A DNA stretch of 31,380 bases, from NCBI GenBank assembly GCA_964545475.1, contig CAZJGG010000035.1, positions 1 to 31,380 of the forward strand. The letters run 5' to 3'. Under the pieces are notes generated by a model. The model saw only the letters and a program-made list of their open reading frames with translations, was not told where the DNA came from and made no database searches. Source of the DNA: CAZJGG01 sp964545475 (GTDB lineage: Bacteria; Bacillota; Clostridia; Lachnospirales; JAISER01). The position numbers were made by a program, and so were the translations under genes. Of the stretch, positions 22,609 to 31,009 are shown one piece after another; the stretch's first letter is position 1, and each line of letters starts with the position of its first letter.

Positions 22609-22632
22609 TCAATGTCGTATTCAATATCGTAT
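22609..22632. repeat. Tandem 12-base direct repeat in the sigma operon leader
   Basis: TCAATGTCGTAT (22609-22620) is followed at once by TCAATATCGTAT (22621-22632), 11 of 12 identical. It partly overlaps the predicted ECF promoter -10 box and the start of the mRNA. It may be an operator or a duplication. Confidence 0.55.
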
Positions 22633-22657
22633 ACGTAAATTATAAGAATCCATTACA
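22632..22657 (-). promoter_or_regulatory. ECF-type promoter of the sigma/anti-sigma operon
   Basis: On the minus strand TGTAAT (22657-22652), 16-base spacer, CGTA (22635-22632). This resembles ECF promoters of Firmicutes (for example TGAAAC or TGTAAC with 16 bases and CGTA or CGTC) more than sigma-A. It supports self-activation by the sigma factor. Confidence 0.55.
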
Positions 22658-22660
22658 AAA

Positions 22661-22701
22661 AATAATAAAAAAAACTATCCAGTTTTAATGGATAGATTTT
22701 T
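22661..22701 (-). terminator. Terminator after serA
   Basis: On the minus strand CTATCCA and TGGATAG (22675-22681 with 22689-22695) pair around a 7-base loop and are followed by eight T. It begins 18 bases after the serA stop. Confidence 0.85.
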
Positions 22702-22712
22702 TAATAACATAA

Positions 22713-23873
22713 TTATATGATTCTTACAAGAATAACCCCGTCAATTGCCTTTATTGTTTGCCCAATTCCGTTAAGCTCTGTGTTATCAATATCAATTATT
22801 GTATAAGCGTAGTCGCCTTTGCTTTTATTAATCATGTTGTCTATATTCATTCCTTTTGAAGCCAGCGCCGTTGCCAACGCCCCTACTACGTTTGGAATAT
22901 TTCTGTTAACAACGCAAATACGTTTTTTGCCGGAATAAGGTAATGTACAGTTAGGTAGATTAACACCGTTTTCTATATTTCCGTATTCTAAGTAGTTTTT
23001 AAGTTGGATTGCCGCCATTTCTGCGCAGTTTTCTTCAGATTCCGGCGTAGAAGCTCCAAGATGTGGTATAGTTATTATGTTCTTAACTCCAATAAGCTCC
23101 TCATTAGGGAAATCTGTAACATAAGAGTCAATCTGTTCGCTTTCTATGGCACGAATAAGAGCCTTGTTGTCCACAAGTTCTCCTCTAGAGAAGTTTAAAA
23201 GACGAGAGCCTTTCTTTATTTTAGCAAAAGCTTCATCATTAAACATATGCCTAGTTTTATCATTAAGCGGAACATGAATAGAAATATAATCGCATTCAAG
23301 TAAAATTTCCGCAACGGAATGAGCCTTCTGTACCCCTCGAGACAAGTTCCAAGCCGAATCAACAGATATAAATGGGTCAAAGCCTTGAACCTCCATGCCA
23401 AGAGAGTTTGCTGTATTGGCAACGAGAACACCAATAGCCCCAAGGCCTATTACCCCAAGCTTTTTGTTAAGAATTTCCGGCCCTGTAAATTCGCTCTTTT
23501 TCTCTTCTATAATTTTAGGGACTTTATCATTTTTTTCCAATGTTTGAACCCAGTTTATGCCGTCTACAATTTTTCTTGATGATAGTAATAACCCTGTAAT
23601 AACAAGCTCCTTTACGGCGTTGGCGTTTGCCCCCGGTGTGTTAAAAACAACAATGCCTTTTTCAGAGCATTTATCAAGGGGTATGTTATTAACCCCTGCC
23701 CCTGCTCTTGCAACAGCTAAAAGACTCTCCGGAAAAGAATAATTATGCATATCGGCACTACGAACTAAAACACCGTGAGGATTGTCTGTTTTATCGCTAA
23801 CTACAAAATTTTCAAGAGGAAGCTTTTTAAGCCCATAATCAGAAATATTATTTAAAGTTAATATGTTAAACAT
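22713..23873 (-). CDS. serA: D-3-phosphoglycerate dehydrogenase
   Basis: SerA oxidises 3-phosphoglycerate to 3-phosphohydroxypyruvate with NAD, the first step of serine synthesis. The 386-residue form has the substrate domain, the NAD fold with VIGLGAIGVLVANTANSLGM, catalytic residues in NFSRGELVD (Arg) and IPHLGASTPESEENC (His), and a C-terminal ACT domain (about 320-386, VVNRNIPNVVGALA) that may sense serine. It lacks the long ASB insertion of larger forms. I chose the ATG at 23873, which has GGGGGTAAG directly upstream, over the in-frame ATG at 23885. The gene follows serC by 11 bases; together they give phosphoserine. No serB phosphatase is adjacent. Confidence 0.93.
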   Translation of the reverse strand: MFNILTLNNISDYGLKKLPLENFVVSDKTDNPHGVLVRSADMHNYSFPESLLAVARAGAGVNNIPLDKCSEKGIVVFNTPGANANAVKELVITGLLLSSRKIVDGINWVQTLEKNDKVPKIIEEKKSEFTGPEILNKKLGVIGLGAIGVLVANTANSLGMEVQGFDPFISVDSAWNLSRGVQKAHSVAEILLECDYISIHVPLNDKTRHMFNDEAFAKIKKGSRLLNFSRGELVDNKALIRAIESEQIDSYVTDFPNEELIGVKNIITIPHLGASTPESEENCAEMAAIQLKNYLEYGNIENGVNLPNCTLPYSGKKRICVVNRNIPNVVGALATALASKGMNIDNMINKSKGDYAYTIIDIDNTELNGIGQTIKAIDGVILVRII

Positions 23874-23884
23874 ACTTACCCCCA

Positions 23885-24961
23885 TTAATTTGAAAGTTCA
23901 AATTTTTTCATAAATTCTATTAATTTTTTAACGTTATCAACAGTAACGGCATTATAAATGCTTGCTCGCATACCGCCAACAGCTCTATGCCCTGCCAAAT
24001 TTACAAGACCGTTTTGCTCTGCCTCTTTAATAAATTTTTTGTCTGTTTCTTCACTGCCTGTCACAAATGTTACATTCATTATAGACCTATGTTCAGGCTC
24101 TGCTGTTCCCTTAAACAGCTTAGAGTTATCAATGTAATCATAAAGCAATGCAGCCTTTTGTTTATTAATATCATGTATTGCAGAAACTCCGCCCTGCTCT
24201 TTAATCCAATCAAACACTAGCTTAGCAATATAAATACCGTAAGTGGGAGGAGTGTTTACCATTGAATCCCCTTTAACAAGAGCTTTATAGCTATACATAC
24301 TTGGTGTAAAATCTTTTTCAAAACCCAGCAAGTCGTTACGGATTATAACAACAGTAAGACCGGCTGGTCCAATGTTTTTTTGCGCTCCGGCATAAATAAG
24401 CCCAAAGTCATTTATGTCATATTCTTGAGATAGTATATTTGAAGACATGTCGGCAACTAAAGGAACGTTGCCTGTATCTGGTAATTGGGAATACTTTGTA
24501 CCATAAATAGTGTTATTCGTTGTAATATGTACGTAATCTGCGTCTTTAGAAAACATTTCTTTAGTTAATTCAGGTATATAACTGAAATTTCTATCCTCTG
24601 AAGATGCAACAACAGTAATCTCACCATAACGCTTTGCTTCCTTTAATGCTTTTGTAGCAAATTCACCGGTTTTAATATAATCAGCTTTTCCGGTTTTTAA
24701 AAGATTAAGGGGAACCATAGAAAACTGCGAGCTTGCCCCGCCCTGCAAAAACAAAACTTCATAGTTCGAGGGGATATTCATTAAAGAAATTAAGCCGGCT
24801 TTAGCTTCTTCAAAAATTTCCAAATACATTTTTGACCTATGGCTCATTTCCATAACCGACATTCCACAACTACTATAAATTAAAAGCTCGCTTTGTGCTT
24901 TTTGCAACACTTCAACAGGAAGTGCAGACGGACCGGCAGAAAAATTAATAACTCTTTCCAT
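23885..24961 (-). CDS. serC: Phosphoserine aminotransferase
   Basis: SerC transfers an amino group from glutamate to 3-phosphohydroxypyruvate, using pyridoxal phosphate. The 358-residue protein begins with the classic RVINFSAGPSALP, has EMSHRSK, FLQGGASSQF, ADMSSNIL and the cofactor lysine K195 in IYAGAQKNIGPAG, and ends with GHRAVGGMRASIYNA. The chosen ATG (24961) is preceded by GGAGGT. The reading frame is open for 28 more codons upstream, but a predicted promoter (24991-25019) lies within that extension, so the longer form is unlikely. It forms a two-gene operon with serA. Confidence 0.95.
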   Translation of the reverse strand: MERVINFSAGPSALPVEVLQKAQSELLIYSSCGMSVMEMSHRSKMYLEIFEEAKAGLISLMNIPSNYEVLFLQGGASSQFSMVPLNLLKTGKADYIKTGEFATKALKEAKRYGEITVVASSEDRNFSYIPELTKEMFSKDADYVHITTNNTIYGTKYSQLPDTGNVPLVADMSSNILSQEYDINDFGLIYAGAQKNIGPAGLTVVIIRNDLLGFEKDFTPSMYSYKALVKGDSMVNTPPTYGIYIAKLVFDWIKEQGGVSAIHDINKQKAALLYDYIDNSKLFKGTAEPEHRSIMNVTFVTGSEETDKKFIKEAEQNGLVNLAGHRAVGGMRASIYNAVTVDNVKKLIEFMKKFELSN

Positions 24962-24990
24962 AATTCCAACCTCCATAAATAGTTTCGTAT

Positions 24991-25019
24991 ATTTTAAAAC
25001 AATAATCAATAAATGTAAA
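24991..25019 (-). promoter_or_regulatory. Sigma-A promoter of serC-serA
   Basis: On the minus strand TTTACA (25019-25014), 17-base spacer, TAAAAT (24996-24991), each five of six to consensus. Transcription would start near 24984, about 23 bases before the serC ATG. Confidence 0.65.
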
Positions 25020-25059
25020 GCTGGAAAAAAGGGGGTTTTTAGCATAATAGTTAGTAAAA

Positions 25060-25110
25060 ATAAAAGGGTAATAGTTTATTTACAATAAACCATTACCCTT
25101 TTTTACTAAT
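25060..25110 (-). terminator. Terminator after oppA
   Basis: GGGTAATAGTTTAT (25066-25079) and ATAAACCATTACCC (25085-25098) form a 14-bp stem with one G-U pair in the minus-strand RNA, extended by A/T pairs, with CCCTTTTATTTTT as the exit sequence. The pair would be A-C on the plus strand, which supports minus-strand use. It closes the opp operon. Confidence 0.85.
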
Positions 25111-25151
25111 TTATTTATAAATTTCCAGCAACACTTAGTTAAAGTGTTGTA

Positions 25152-26861
25152 TTATTTCTCAATAACAACTTGGTCAAAGTATACAAAGCAAAGAGGAGAA
25201 ACTCTTAAGCCTTTAACATATGGCTGAACAGCCATTGGGTTTGTATAGTAGAAAATTGGAATAATAGGCATATCTGCCATAAGCAAATCTTCTGCTTGAT
25301 GTAAAAGCTCATCGCGTTTAGCATCGTTTGATTCCTTTTGAGCTTGTTTTAATAAGTTGTCATATTCAGTGTTGTTATAGCCGGCATTGTTTTGTCCAAC
25401 ACCAGAGAGCCACATTTCAAGGAAAGTTGTAGGGTCGTTATAATCCGCAATCCAACCATGTCTTGCAATAATATAGTCGTGGTTATCTCTTAATGTTTGA
25501 ACAGCAGCCCATTCTCCGTTTTTAAGCTCACAGTCAATGTTGAGAACTTCTTTCCACATGCCCTGAATAGCTTGGGCTACATTTTCATGGCTTGCGCCTG
25601 CATTGTAAATGTAGTTAAGTTTAGGGAAGCCTTTTCCGTCTGGGAAGCCTGCTTCTGCTAATAATGCTTTAGCTTTTTCAGGGTCACCTTTAGATGGGAA
25701 GTATTGAGTTTGGGCAAATGATGAACCGTCAGAATTTGTAACAGCAGGAGGCACGTAACTAAATGCAGGTGTAGAGCCATCCATTCTTACAAATTCGCAA
25801 ATATCATCACGGTTAATAGCAAGAGCAAGCGCTTGCCTTACTTTTACGTCTTGAAGAACTTCCGCAGCTTCTTTGCTAACAGCAGAAGCCTTTGGCAAGT
25901 CTACATTAAGAACTGCAAAATAAGTTCCTGTATATGGGAAAATAGTTACAAGACCTTCAGCAACACCCGGCATAACCTCTGGTGTTGGAACGTTACGCTG
26001 AATATCAAATTCACCAGTTTTAAATGTTGCAAAACCGCTTGTGTCGTCTTCAACTTGGCGGACGTCAACGTATTTAAGTTTAATAGTTTCTTTGTTCCAG
26101 TAATTTTCATTTATTGTTAATAAAAAGTTTTCTTTATCATTAATTTCTGCCATTGTATATTTACCGTTGGAAATGTAAGTTTCTGGAGAAAGTGTCCATC
26201 TTTCGTCAGCTACTACATCTTCTCTAACCGGGAAATAAGCTGGGAAAGCAGCTAAGCTTAAGAAATATTTAGTAGGTGCTTCAAGCACAACTTGTAATGT
26301 TTTGTCGTCAAGTGCGTGAACTTGAACGTCGTCAGCTGTACCTTTACCGTTGTTGTAATCTTCGCCGCCTTTAATGTAATATAAAAGATATGCATATTCA
26401 GCTGCAGTTTCAGGTGATAAAGCACGTTTCCATGCAAATTCAAAATCTTTTGCAAGAACCGGTTCGCCGTCGGACCATTTAATGCCGTCTCTCAAATGGA
26501 AAGTGTACATTAAACCGTCGCCGGAAATATCACATGATTCAGCAGCCGCTGGGTAAGGCATGTCGTTTTCGTCAAGCATGTATAAACCTTCCCAAAGGTT
26601 TACCAAAATCATAGCGCCGTCAGTAGCGTTGTTAAGAGCTGGGTCAAGTGTTTTTACAACAGCAGAAACGTTGAATACAAGAGTATCCTCTGTTCCTTCG
26701 CTTTGTTCTGTTCCCTCAGCTTGTTCACCTTCTGTGTCTGCAGGCTGTTCAGAAGCAGGGGCTTCAGGTGCAGTCGGCGTTTTGCTTTGTCCGCAAGCGG
26801 AAAACAAGCCGATACATAAAACAAAAGTCATAATTAATGCAACAATTCGTTTACTTTTCAT
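25152..26861 (-). CDS. oppA: Oligopeptide ABC transporter substrate-binding lipoprotein
   Basis: A 569-residue family 5 solute-binding lipoprotein. The signal peptide (IVALIMTFVLCIGL) ends in a lipobox FSAC with C23 as the lipidated residue. A Glu/Thr/Pro-rich linker (about 27-60) separates it from the binding domain. Family hallmarks include FNVSAVVKTLDPALNNATDG in two parts, YTFHLRDGIKWSDGEPVLAKDFEFAWKRAL in two parts, YYIKGGEDYNNGK, VRQALALAINRDDI, and HGWIADYNDPTTFLEMW. This resembles OppA-type peptide binders. It is the last gene of the operon and ends at a strong terminator. AGGAGG stands 6 bases before ATG. Peptide length preference cannot be read from sequence. Confidence 0.93.
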   Translation of the reverse strand: MKSKRIVALIMTFVLCIGLFSACGQSKTPTAPEAPASEQPADTEGEQAEGTEQSEGTEDTLVFNVSAVVKTLDPALNNATDGAMILVNLWEGLYMLDENDMPYPAAAESCDISGDGLMYTFHLRDGIKWSDGEPVLAKDFEFAWKRALSPETAAEYAYLLYYIKGGEDYNNGKGTADDVQVHALDDKTLQVVLEAPTKYFLSLAAFPAYFPVREDVVADERWTLSPETYISNGKYTMAEINDKENFLLTINENYWNKETIKLKYVDVRQVEDDTSGFATFKTGEFDIQRNVPTPEVMPGVAEGLVTIFPYTGTYFAVLNVDLPKASAVSKEAAEVLQDVKVRQALALAINRDDICEFVRMDGSTPAFSYVPPAVTNSDGSSFAQTQYFPSKGDPEKAKALLAEAGFPDGKGFPKLNYIYNAGASHENVAQAIQGMWKEVLNIDCELKNGEWAAVQTLRDNHDYIIARHGWIADYNDPTTFLEMWLSGVGQNNAGYNNTEYDNLLKQAQKESNDAKRDELLHQAEDLLMADMPIIPIFYYTNPMAVQPYVKGLRVSPLCFVYFDQVVIEK

Positions 26862-26885
26862 AAATAACCTCCTATAAATTATTAT

Positions 26886-27863
26886 TTATTGCTTTTTATA
26901 TAAATGACAGGCAACAAAGTGTCCGCCAGATATATCTTTTAATTGTGGGTCCGTTTCGGAGCAAATAGGTGTAGCATATTTGCATCTGTTTTTAAAACGG
27001 CATCCGGGCGGCGGATCAATTGGAGATGGAATATCTCCTTCCAAAATTATACGCCTATTAGTTTTCGCAACAGCAGGGTCTGCTATTGGCACAGCAGAAA
27101 GCAAAGCTTTTGTATAAGGGTGTTGAGGGTTTCTGTAAACCTCATTTGCTTCGCCAAGTTCCACAAGCTTACCTAAATACATTACGCCTATATGTGTAGA
27201 AATATGTTTAACCATAGATAAATCGTGAGCTATAAACAAATATGTAAGTTTTAATTCCTCTTGAAGCTCTTCAAGCATGTTAATAATTTGCGCTTGAATA
27301 GAAACGTCAAGTGCGGAGATCGGTTCGTCACAAACTATAAACTTTGGTTTAACAACTAGTGCCCGGGCAATACCAATTCTTTGCCTTTGTCCGCCGGAAA
27401 ATTCATGAGGATAACGGTTTATATGGTCTCCGGTTAACCCTACTTTCACAAGCAGGTCTTTTATAACTTCTTCCCGCTCTTTTCCGCTGTAGAGTTTATG
27501 TATGTCAATTGCTTCGCCGATAATATCCCCAACAGTCATTCTTGCATCTAAAGACGCATAAGGGTCTTGGAAAATCATCTGCATACTTTTTCTTAAAGGA
27601 ACCATTTCCTTTATAGACATATTTGTAATGTCTTTACCGTCAAAAATTATATTCCCGGCGGTTGGGTCGTAAAGTTTTAAAATTGTACGACCAATTGTTG
27701 TTTTTCCGCAGCCGGATTCTCCTACAAGCCCTAATGTTTCCCCTTCGTTAATAGAAAATGAAACATTGTCTACAGCTTTTATAAGGCTGTTAGACTTGCC
27801 TGTTATAGAAACTTTAGCTGGGAAATATTTGCATATATTTTTAACATCTATAATTGGATTCAT
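26886..27863 (-). CDS. oppF: Oligopeptide ABC transporter ATP-binding protein OppF
   Basis: A 325-residue ABC ATPase that powers peptide uptake as a heterodimer with OppD. Walker A is GESGCGKTT, the signature is FSGGQRQR, and Walker B is FIVCDEPISALDVS. The C-terminal oligopeptide/dipeptide domain carries PGCRFKNRCKYATPIC, a cysteine pattern typical of OppD/F that can bind an iron-sulfur cluster in some relatives. The early IKAVDNVSFSINEGETLGLVG identifies the OppF type. Its ATG overlaps the oppD stop codon by 4 bases (ATGA), showing tight translational coupling. oppA follows after 24 bases. Confidence 0.93.
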   Translation of the reverse strand: MNPIIDVKNICKYFPAKVSITGKSNSLIKAVDNVSFSINEGETLGLVGESGCGKTTIGRTILKLYDPTAGNIIFDGKDITNMSIKEMVPLRKSMQMIFQDPYASLDARMTVGDIIGEAIDIHKLYSGKEREEVIKDLLVKVGLTGDHINRYPHEFSGGQRQRIGIARALVVKPKFIVCDEPISALDVSIQAQIINMLEELQEELKLTYLFIAHDLSMVKHISTHIGVMYLGKLVELGEANEVYRNPQHPYTKALLSAVPIADPAVAKTNRRIILEGDIPSPIDPPPGCRFKNRCKYATPICSETDPQLKDISGGHFVACHLYKKQ

Positions 27864-28891
27864 GCCTTTGCCGCCTCCCTATTAAGCTTAGAACCGGTTA
27901 CCGGCGTTTCAACCTTCGGAGCGTTTTCGTCGTTTAAGAAACAAGCCGAATAATGCCCTTTTGATATTTCGTAATATGGAGGCTGCTTTTCAACGCAAAC
28001 TTTCATTGCATATTCACACCTTGCTGCAAACGGGCATCCCTTAGGCGGTTTTATTAAATCCGGCGGTTGTCCCTCAATAGGGCTAAGCTTTTCTCTATCA
28101 TCCGTTTTCGGGTTTGGCACGGATTTCATAAGCCCCCAAGTATAGGGATGTCTGCTTTCATAGAAAATATTGTTGTCTGTTCCGGTTTCAACAATAAGCC
28201 CGCCGTACATAACGGCAATTCTGTCGCAAATATCTGCAACAACCCCTAAATCGTGAGTTATAAATATAATTGCAGTATCAAATTTTGTTTTAAGGTCTTT
28301 TAGCAAATCTATTATTTGCGCCTGTATTGTAACGTCAAGAGCAGTAGTTGGTTCGTCTGCAATAATGAGCTTCGGGTTACAAATGAGGCTGGAAGCAATC
28401 ATTGTGCGCTGGCGCATACCGCCTGAAAATTCATGAGGATATTGATTCATACGCTTTTCCGGGCTGGGTATACCTACAAGCTTTAACATATCAATAGCAG
28501 CTTTATATGCTTCGTCTTTTGATTTCTTTTTATGTTTAATATAATGTTCTGTAAGCTGAGTACCTATTTTTAATAATGGGTTCAAAGACATCATAGGGTC
28601 TTGAAAAATCATACCCATTTCTTTACCCCTAATAGACATCATTTGCTTGTCGGTAAAATTGGCAATATTTTTGCCCTCAAAAATGATTTCACCATTTGTA
28701 ACTTTTCCTGTTTCCGGAAGAAGCCCCATAACGGACATCATTGTAACGGATTTTCCGCAACCGGACTCCCCTACTATGCCTAAAACCTCTCCTTTTGATA
28801 TTTCCAGTGTTACACCTCGCACAGCCTTAACTTCGCCGATATGAGTAAAAAAAGTTGTATGTAAATTGTTAATTTCTAATATTTTTTCCAT
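27860..28891 (-). CDS. oppD: Oligopeptide ABC transporter ATP-binding protein OppD
   Basis: A 343-residue ABC ATPase paired with OppF. It has Walker A GESGCGKSV, signature FSGGMRQRTM, and Walker B LIIADEPTTALD. The C-terminal domain has CPFAARCEYAMKVC. The opening LHTTFFTHIGEVKAVRGVTLEI, in two parts, and LSPIEGQPPDLIKPPKGC identify the OppD/DppD type. It starts at ATG after AGGAGG, 13 bases downstream of oppC, and overlaps oppF by 4 bases. Confidence 0.93.
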   Translation of the reverse strand: MEKILEINNLHTTFFTHIGEVKAVRGVTLEISKGEVLGIVGESGCGKSVTMMSVMGLLPETGKVTNGEIIFEGKNIANFTDKQMMSIRGKEMGMIFQDPMMSLNPLLKIGTQLTEHYIKHKKKSKDEAYKAAIDMLKLVGIPSPEKRMNQYPHEFSGGMRQRTMIASSLICNPKLIIADEPTTALDVTIQAQIIDLLKDLKTKFDTAIIFITHDLGVVADICDRIAVMYGGLIVETGTDNNIFYESRHPYTWGLMKSVPNPKTDDREKLSPIEGQPPDLIKPPKGCPFAARCEYAMKVCVEKQPPYYEISKGHYSACFLNDENAPKVETPVTGSKLNREAAKA

Positions 28892-28904
28892 TTATATGCC
28901 TCCT

Positions 28905-29846
28905 TTAGCTTTTCATTTTCGGGTCTAGCGCATCACGCAAGCCGTCGCCGAAAAGATTAAATGTTAAGATTATTAGGCATATCATTATTGCTGGGAAAAA
29001 CATTTGATACGGAAATAAATATAAAGGCTGAAGAGCATCGTTGCAAAGAGTTCCAAGAGACGCTTTTGGAGCTGAAAGCCCAAGCCCTAAGAAGCTTAAA
29101 AACGCTTCAAGGAAAATTGCCTGTGGCACAAGCATCATTGTTGTAACTGTAATTGGGCCTAAACAGTTGGGAATTAAATGGCGAAGAAGTATTCTCCATT
29201 CTGATGCCCCAAGGGCTCTCGCCGCAAGAACAAATTCCTGCTGTTTAAGCTGAATAATCTCTCCGCGAACAATTCTTGCCATAGAAATCCAGTAAGAAAT
29301 GGAAAACGCCAAGACAATTGTTCCAAGCTCACTTCCGTTTGAACCCGGAGGATTTAAAAATGTCATTAATATTATAACATAAATAGTTAGCGGAATTGAA
29401 TACAAAAAGTCTACAATACGCATCATTATTATATCAAGTGTACCGCCGAAAAACCCGGAAATACCGCCATAAAAAACGCCAATGCATAAATTAACAACAG
29501 CCGCTAAAATACCTATTATAATAGAATATCTGGCACCAAAAAATACACGTGTAAAAACGTCTCTTCCTAAGCTGTCTGTTCCGAACCAATGTACGGCATT
29601 AGGAAATTTATTTGCATTAGGCAAACTTGTTAAGTCGTAAGGAAATTTTGAAATTTCCGGGACTACAACTGCCCCAATAATTATTAATAATATTAATACT
29701 AACGAAAAAAATGAAACTTTGTTCCGTTTAAGCCTTGACCATACATCTTGCCAATAACTTACGCTTGGGCGCACAATAACATCAATTTTCTTTTCTTCCG
29801 CCGTTAAAGGCGTAAATAAAGATTTGTCAATACTTGCTTCACTCAT
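28905..29846 (-). CDS. oppC: Oligopeptide ABC transporter permease OppC
   Basis: A 313-residue inner-membrane permease. The N-terminal cytoplasmic tail (about 35 residues) precedes the first membrane segment (VSFFSLVLILLIIIGAVVV); five more follow. The extracytoplasmic segment ends in HWFGTDSLGRDVFTRVFFGAR, in two parts, a signature of OppC/DppC. The EAA loop reads AARALGASEWRILLRHLIPN, the contact site for OppD/F. A strong GGGGAGGGGAGG precedes the ATG, 17 bases downstream of oppB. Confidence 0.93.
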   Translation of the reverse strand: MSEASIDKSLFTPLTAEEKKIDVIVRPSVSYWQDVWSRLKRNKVSFFSLVLILLIIIGAVVVPEISKFPYDLTSLPNANKFPNAVHWFGTDSLGRDVFTRVFFGARYSIIIGILAAVVNLCIGVFYGGISGFFGGTLDIIMMRIVDFLYSIPLTIYVIILMTFLNPPGSNGSELGTIVLAFSISYWISMARIVRGEIIQLKQQEFVLAARALGASEWRILLRHLIPNCLGPITVTTMMLVPQAIFLEAFLSFLGLGLSAPKASLGTLCNDALQPLYLFPYQMFFPAIMICLIILTFNLFGDGLRDALDPKMKS

Positions 29847-29863
29847 GGTTTTCCTCCCCTCCC

Positions 29864-30790
29864 CTATTTCATATTATCAAGTTTTATTCTTGGGTCAATA
29901 AAAACATAAACTATATCAACAATTAAGTTACAAGTAATTATAAATATGCAGTAAAAAGTAACAACGCCCATAACAACAGAATAATCCCGCCTGGAAACGC
30001 TCATAACGAAATCCCCGCCTAAACCGGGCACTGCAAAAAGCCTTTCAATAACAAAGCTTCCTGTTAAAATATTAGCAACCATTGGCCCTGTATATGTAAC
30101 TACCGGAAGTATAGAGTTTTTAAGCCCGTGCTTCAATGTAACATAGAGCGGCGAAAGCCCTTTCGCTCTTGCAGTTCTCATATAATCGGAATTTTTAACT
30201 TCAACATATTTCGTTCTAATAAGCCTAGTAATGCTTGCGAGGCTAGACCCTGAAAGAGCTATTACAGGCATTATATAATTTTTCCAGTTTTTAAAGCCTG
30301 TGGGAGACAAAAGCCCCCATTTTACCCCTAAGAAATATATTAAAACCGCACCCATAACAAAACTTGGGACGGTAATACCCAATGTTGCGACTATTGTGGC
30401 CGTCTTATCCTGCCATTTACCTTGATTAAGACCCGACCACAGCCCCAGCGTAATGCCCATTAAAAGAGCCCATAAAACTGTTACAATACCTAGTTTTGCA
30501 GAGTTTGGAAAAAACTTTAAAATAATATCCCCGGTGACTTCCTTATTTTTTAAAATCATCGAAGTTCCAAAGTCTCCCTTTAGTACGTTTTTCATGAAAA
30601 TAACGTATTGCTCACCAACCGGCTTATCAAGTCCATATTTCTTGTTCATGTTTTCCAAAACAGTTTTAGTGATTCTTTCGCTTGTAAATGGGCTACCGGG
30701 CATAAGGCGCATTAAAAAAAACGTTGCGGTGATAACTACAAATACCGTTAAAATGCTTGCAAGTAATCTCTTTAATATGTACTTCAGCAA
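29864..30790 (-). CDS. oppB: Oligopeptide ABC transporter permease OppB
   Basis: A 308-residue permease, first gene of oppBCDFA. The family start KYILKRLLASILTVFVVITATFFLMRLMPGSPF (read in parts) and the EAA loop TARAKGLSPLYVTLKHGLKN are present. Six membrane segments are expected. The start is TTG (30790) in the sequence GAGGGGGATTGAG-TTG; no in-frame ATG lies nearby. The operon promoter is about 160 bases upstream, leaving a leader with two small hairpins. Confidence 0.92.
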   Translation of the reverse strand: MLKYILKRLLASILTVFVVITATFFLMRLMPGSPFTSERITKTVLENMNKKYGLDKPVGEQYVIFMKNVLKGDFGTSMILKNKEVTGDIILKFFPNSAKLGIVTVLWALLMGITLGLWSGLNQGKWQDKTATIVATLGITVPSFVMGAVLIYFLGVKWGLLSPTGFKNWKNYIMPVIALSGSSLASITRLIRTKYVEVKNSDYMRTARAKGLSPLYVTLKHGLKNSILPVVTYTGPMVANILTGSFVIERLFAVPGLGGDFVMSVSRRDYSVVMGVVTFYCIFIITCNLIVDIVYVFIDPRIKLDNMK

Positions 30791-30814
30791 CTCAATCCCC
30801 CTCTTCTTTTAAAT

Positions 30815-30837
30815 AAGCACCACTTATTTATCTCTTA
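30815..30837 (-). other. Leader hairpin just upstream of the oppB ribosome binding site
   Basis: On the minus strand AAATAAG-TGGTG-CTTATTT forms a 7-bp stem with a 5-base loop, ending shortly before the GAGGGGG of oppB. A second inverted pair, GCACTT/AAGTGC, lies near 30884-30903. Neither has a T run. They may affect translation or stability of the opp mRNA. Confidence 0.4.
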
Positions 30838-30950
30838 CGGCTCTCATGTTACAAAACATAATATTATTTTTCTCACAAGAAATCGCACTTGAATTATTAA
30901 GTGCTACTTAAAATCTATTTGTTACTGAATTTATGTTACAGTATTATTAC

Positions 30951-30978
30951 ATTATACAAAAAACTGTCGTATTGTCAA
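30951..30978 (-). promoter_or_regulatory. Consensus sigma-A promoter of oppBCDFA
   Basis: On the minus strand TTGACA (30978-30973), 16-base spacer, TATAAT (30956-30951): both boxes are perfect. Transcription would start near 30944, giving a leader of about 155 bases. Confidence 0.85.
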
Positions 30979-31009
30979 TGCTTTTTTTGATGCTATAAGG
31001 CTAAAAAAT

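Noticed and set aside
24962..25045. 28-codon N-terminal extension of serC with a hydrophobic stretch
   Set aside because: The family starts at RVINFSAGPS, the inner ATG has GGAGGT, and a predicted promoter lies inside the extension.
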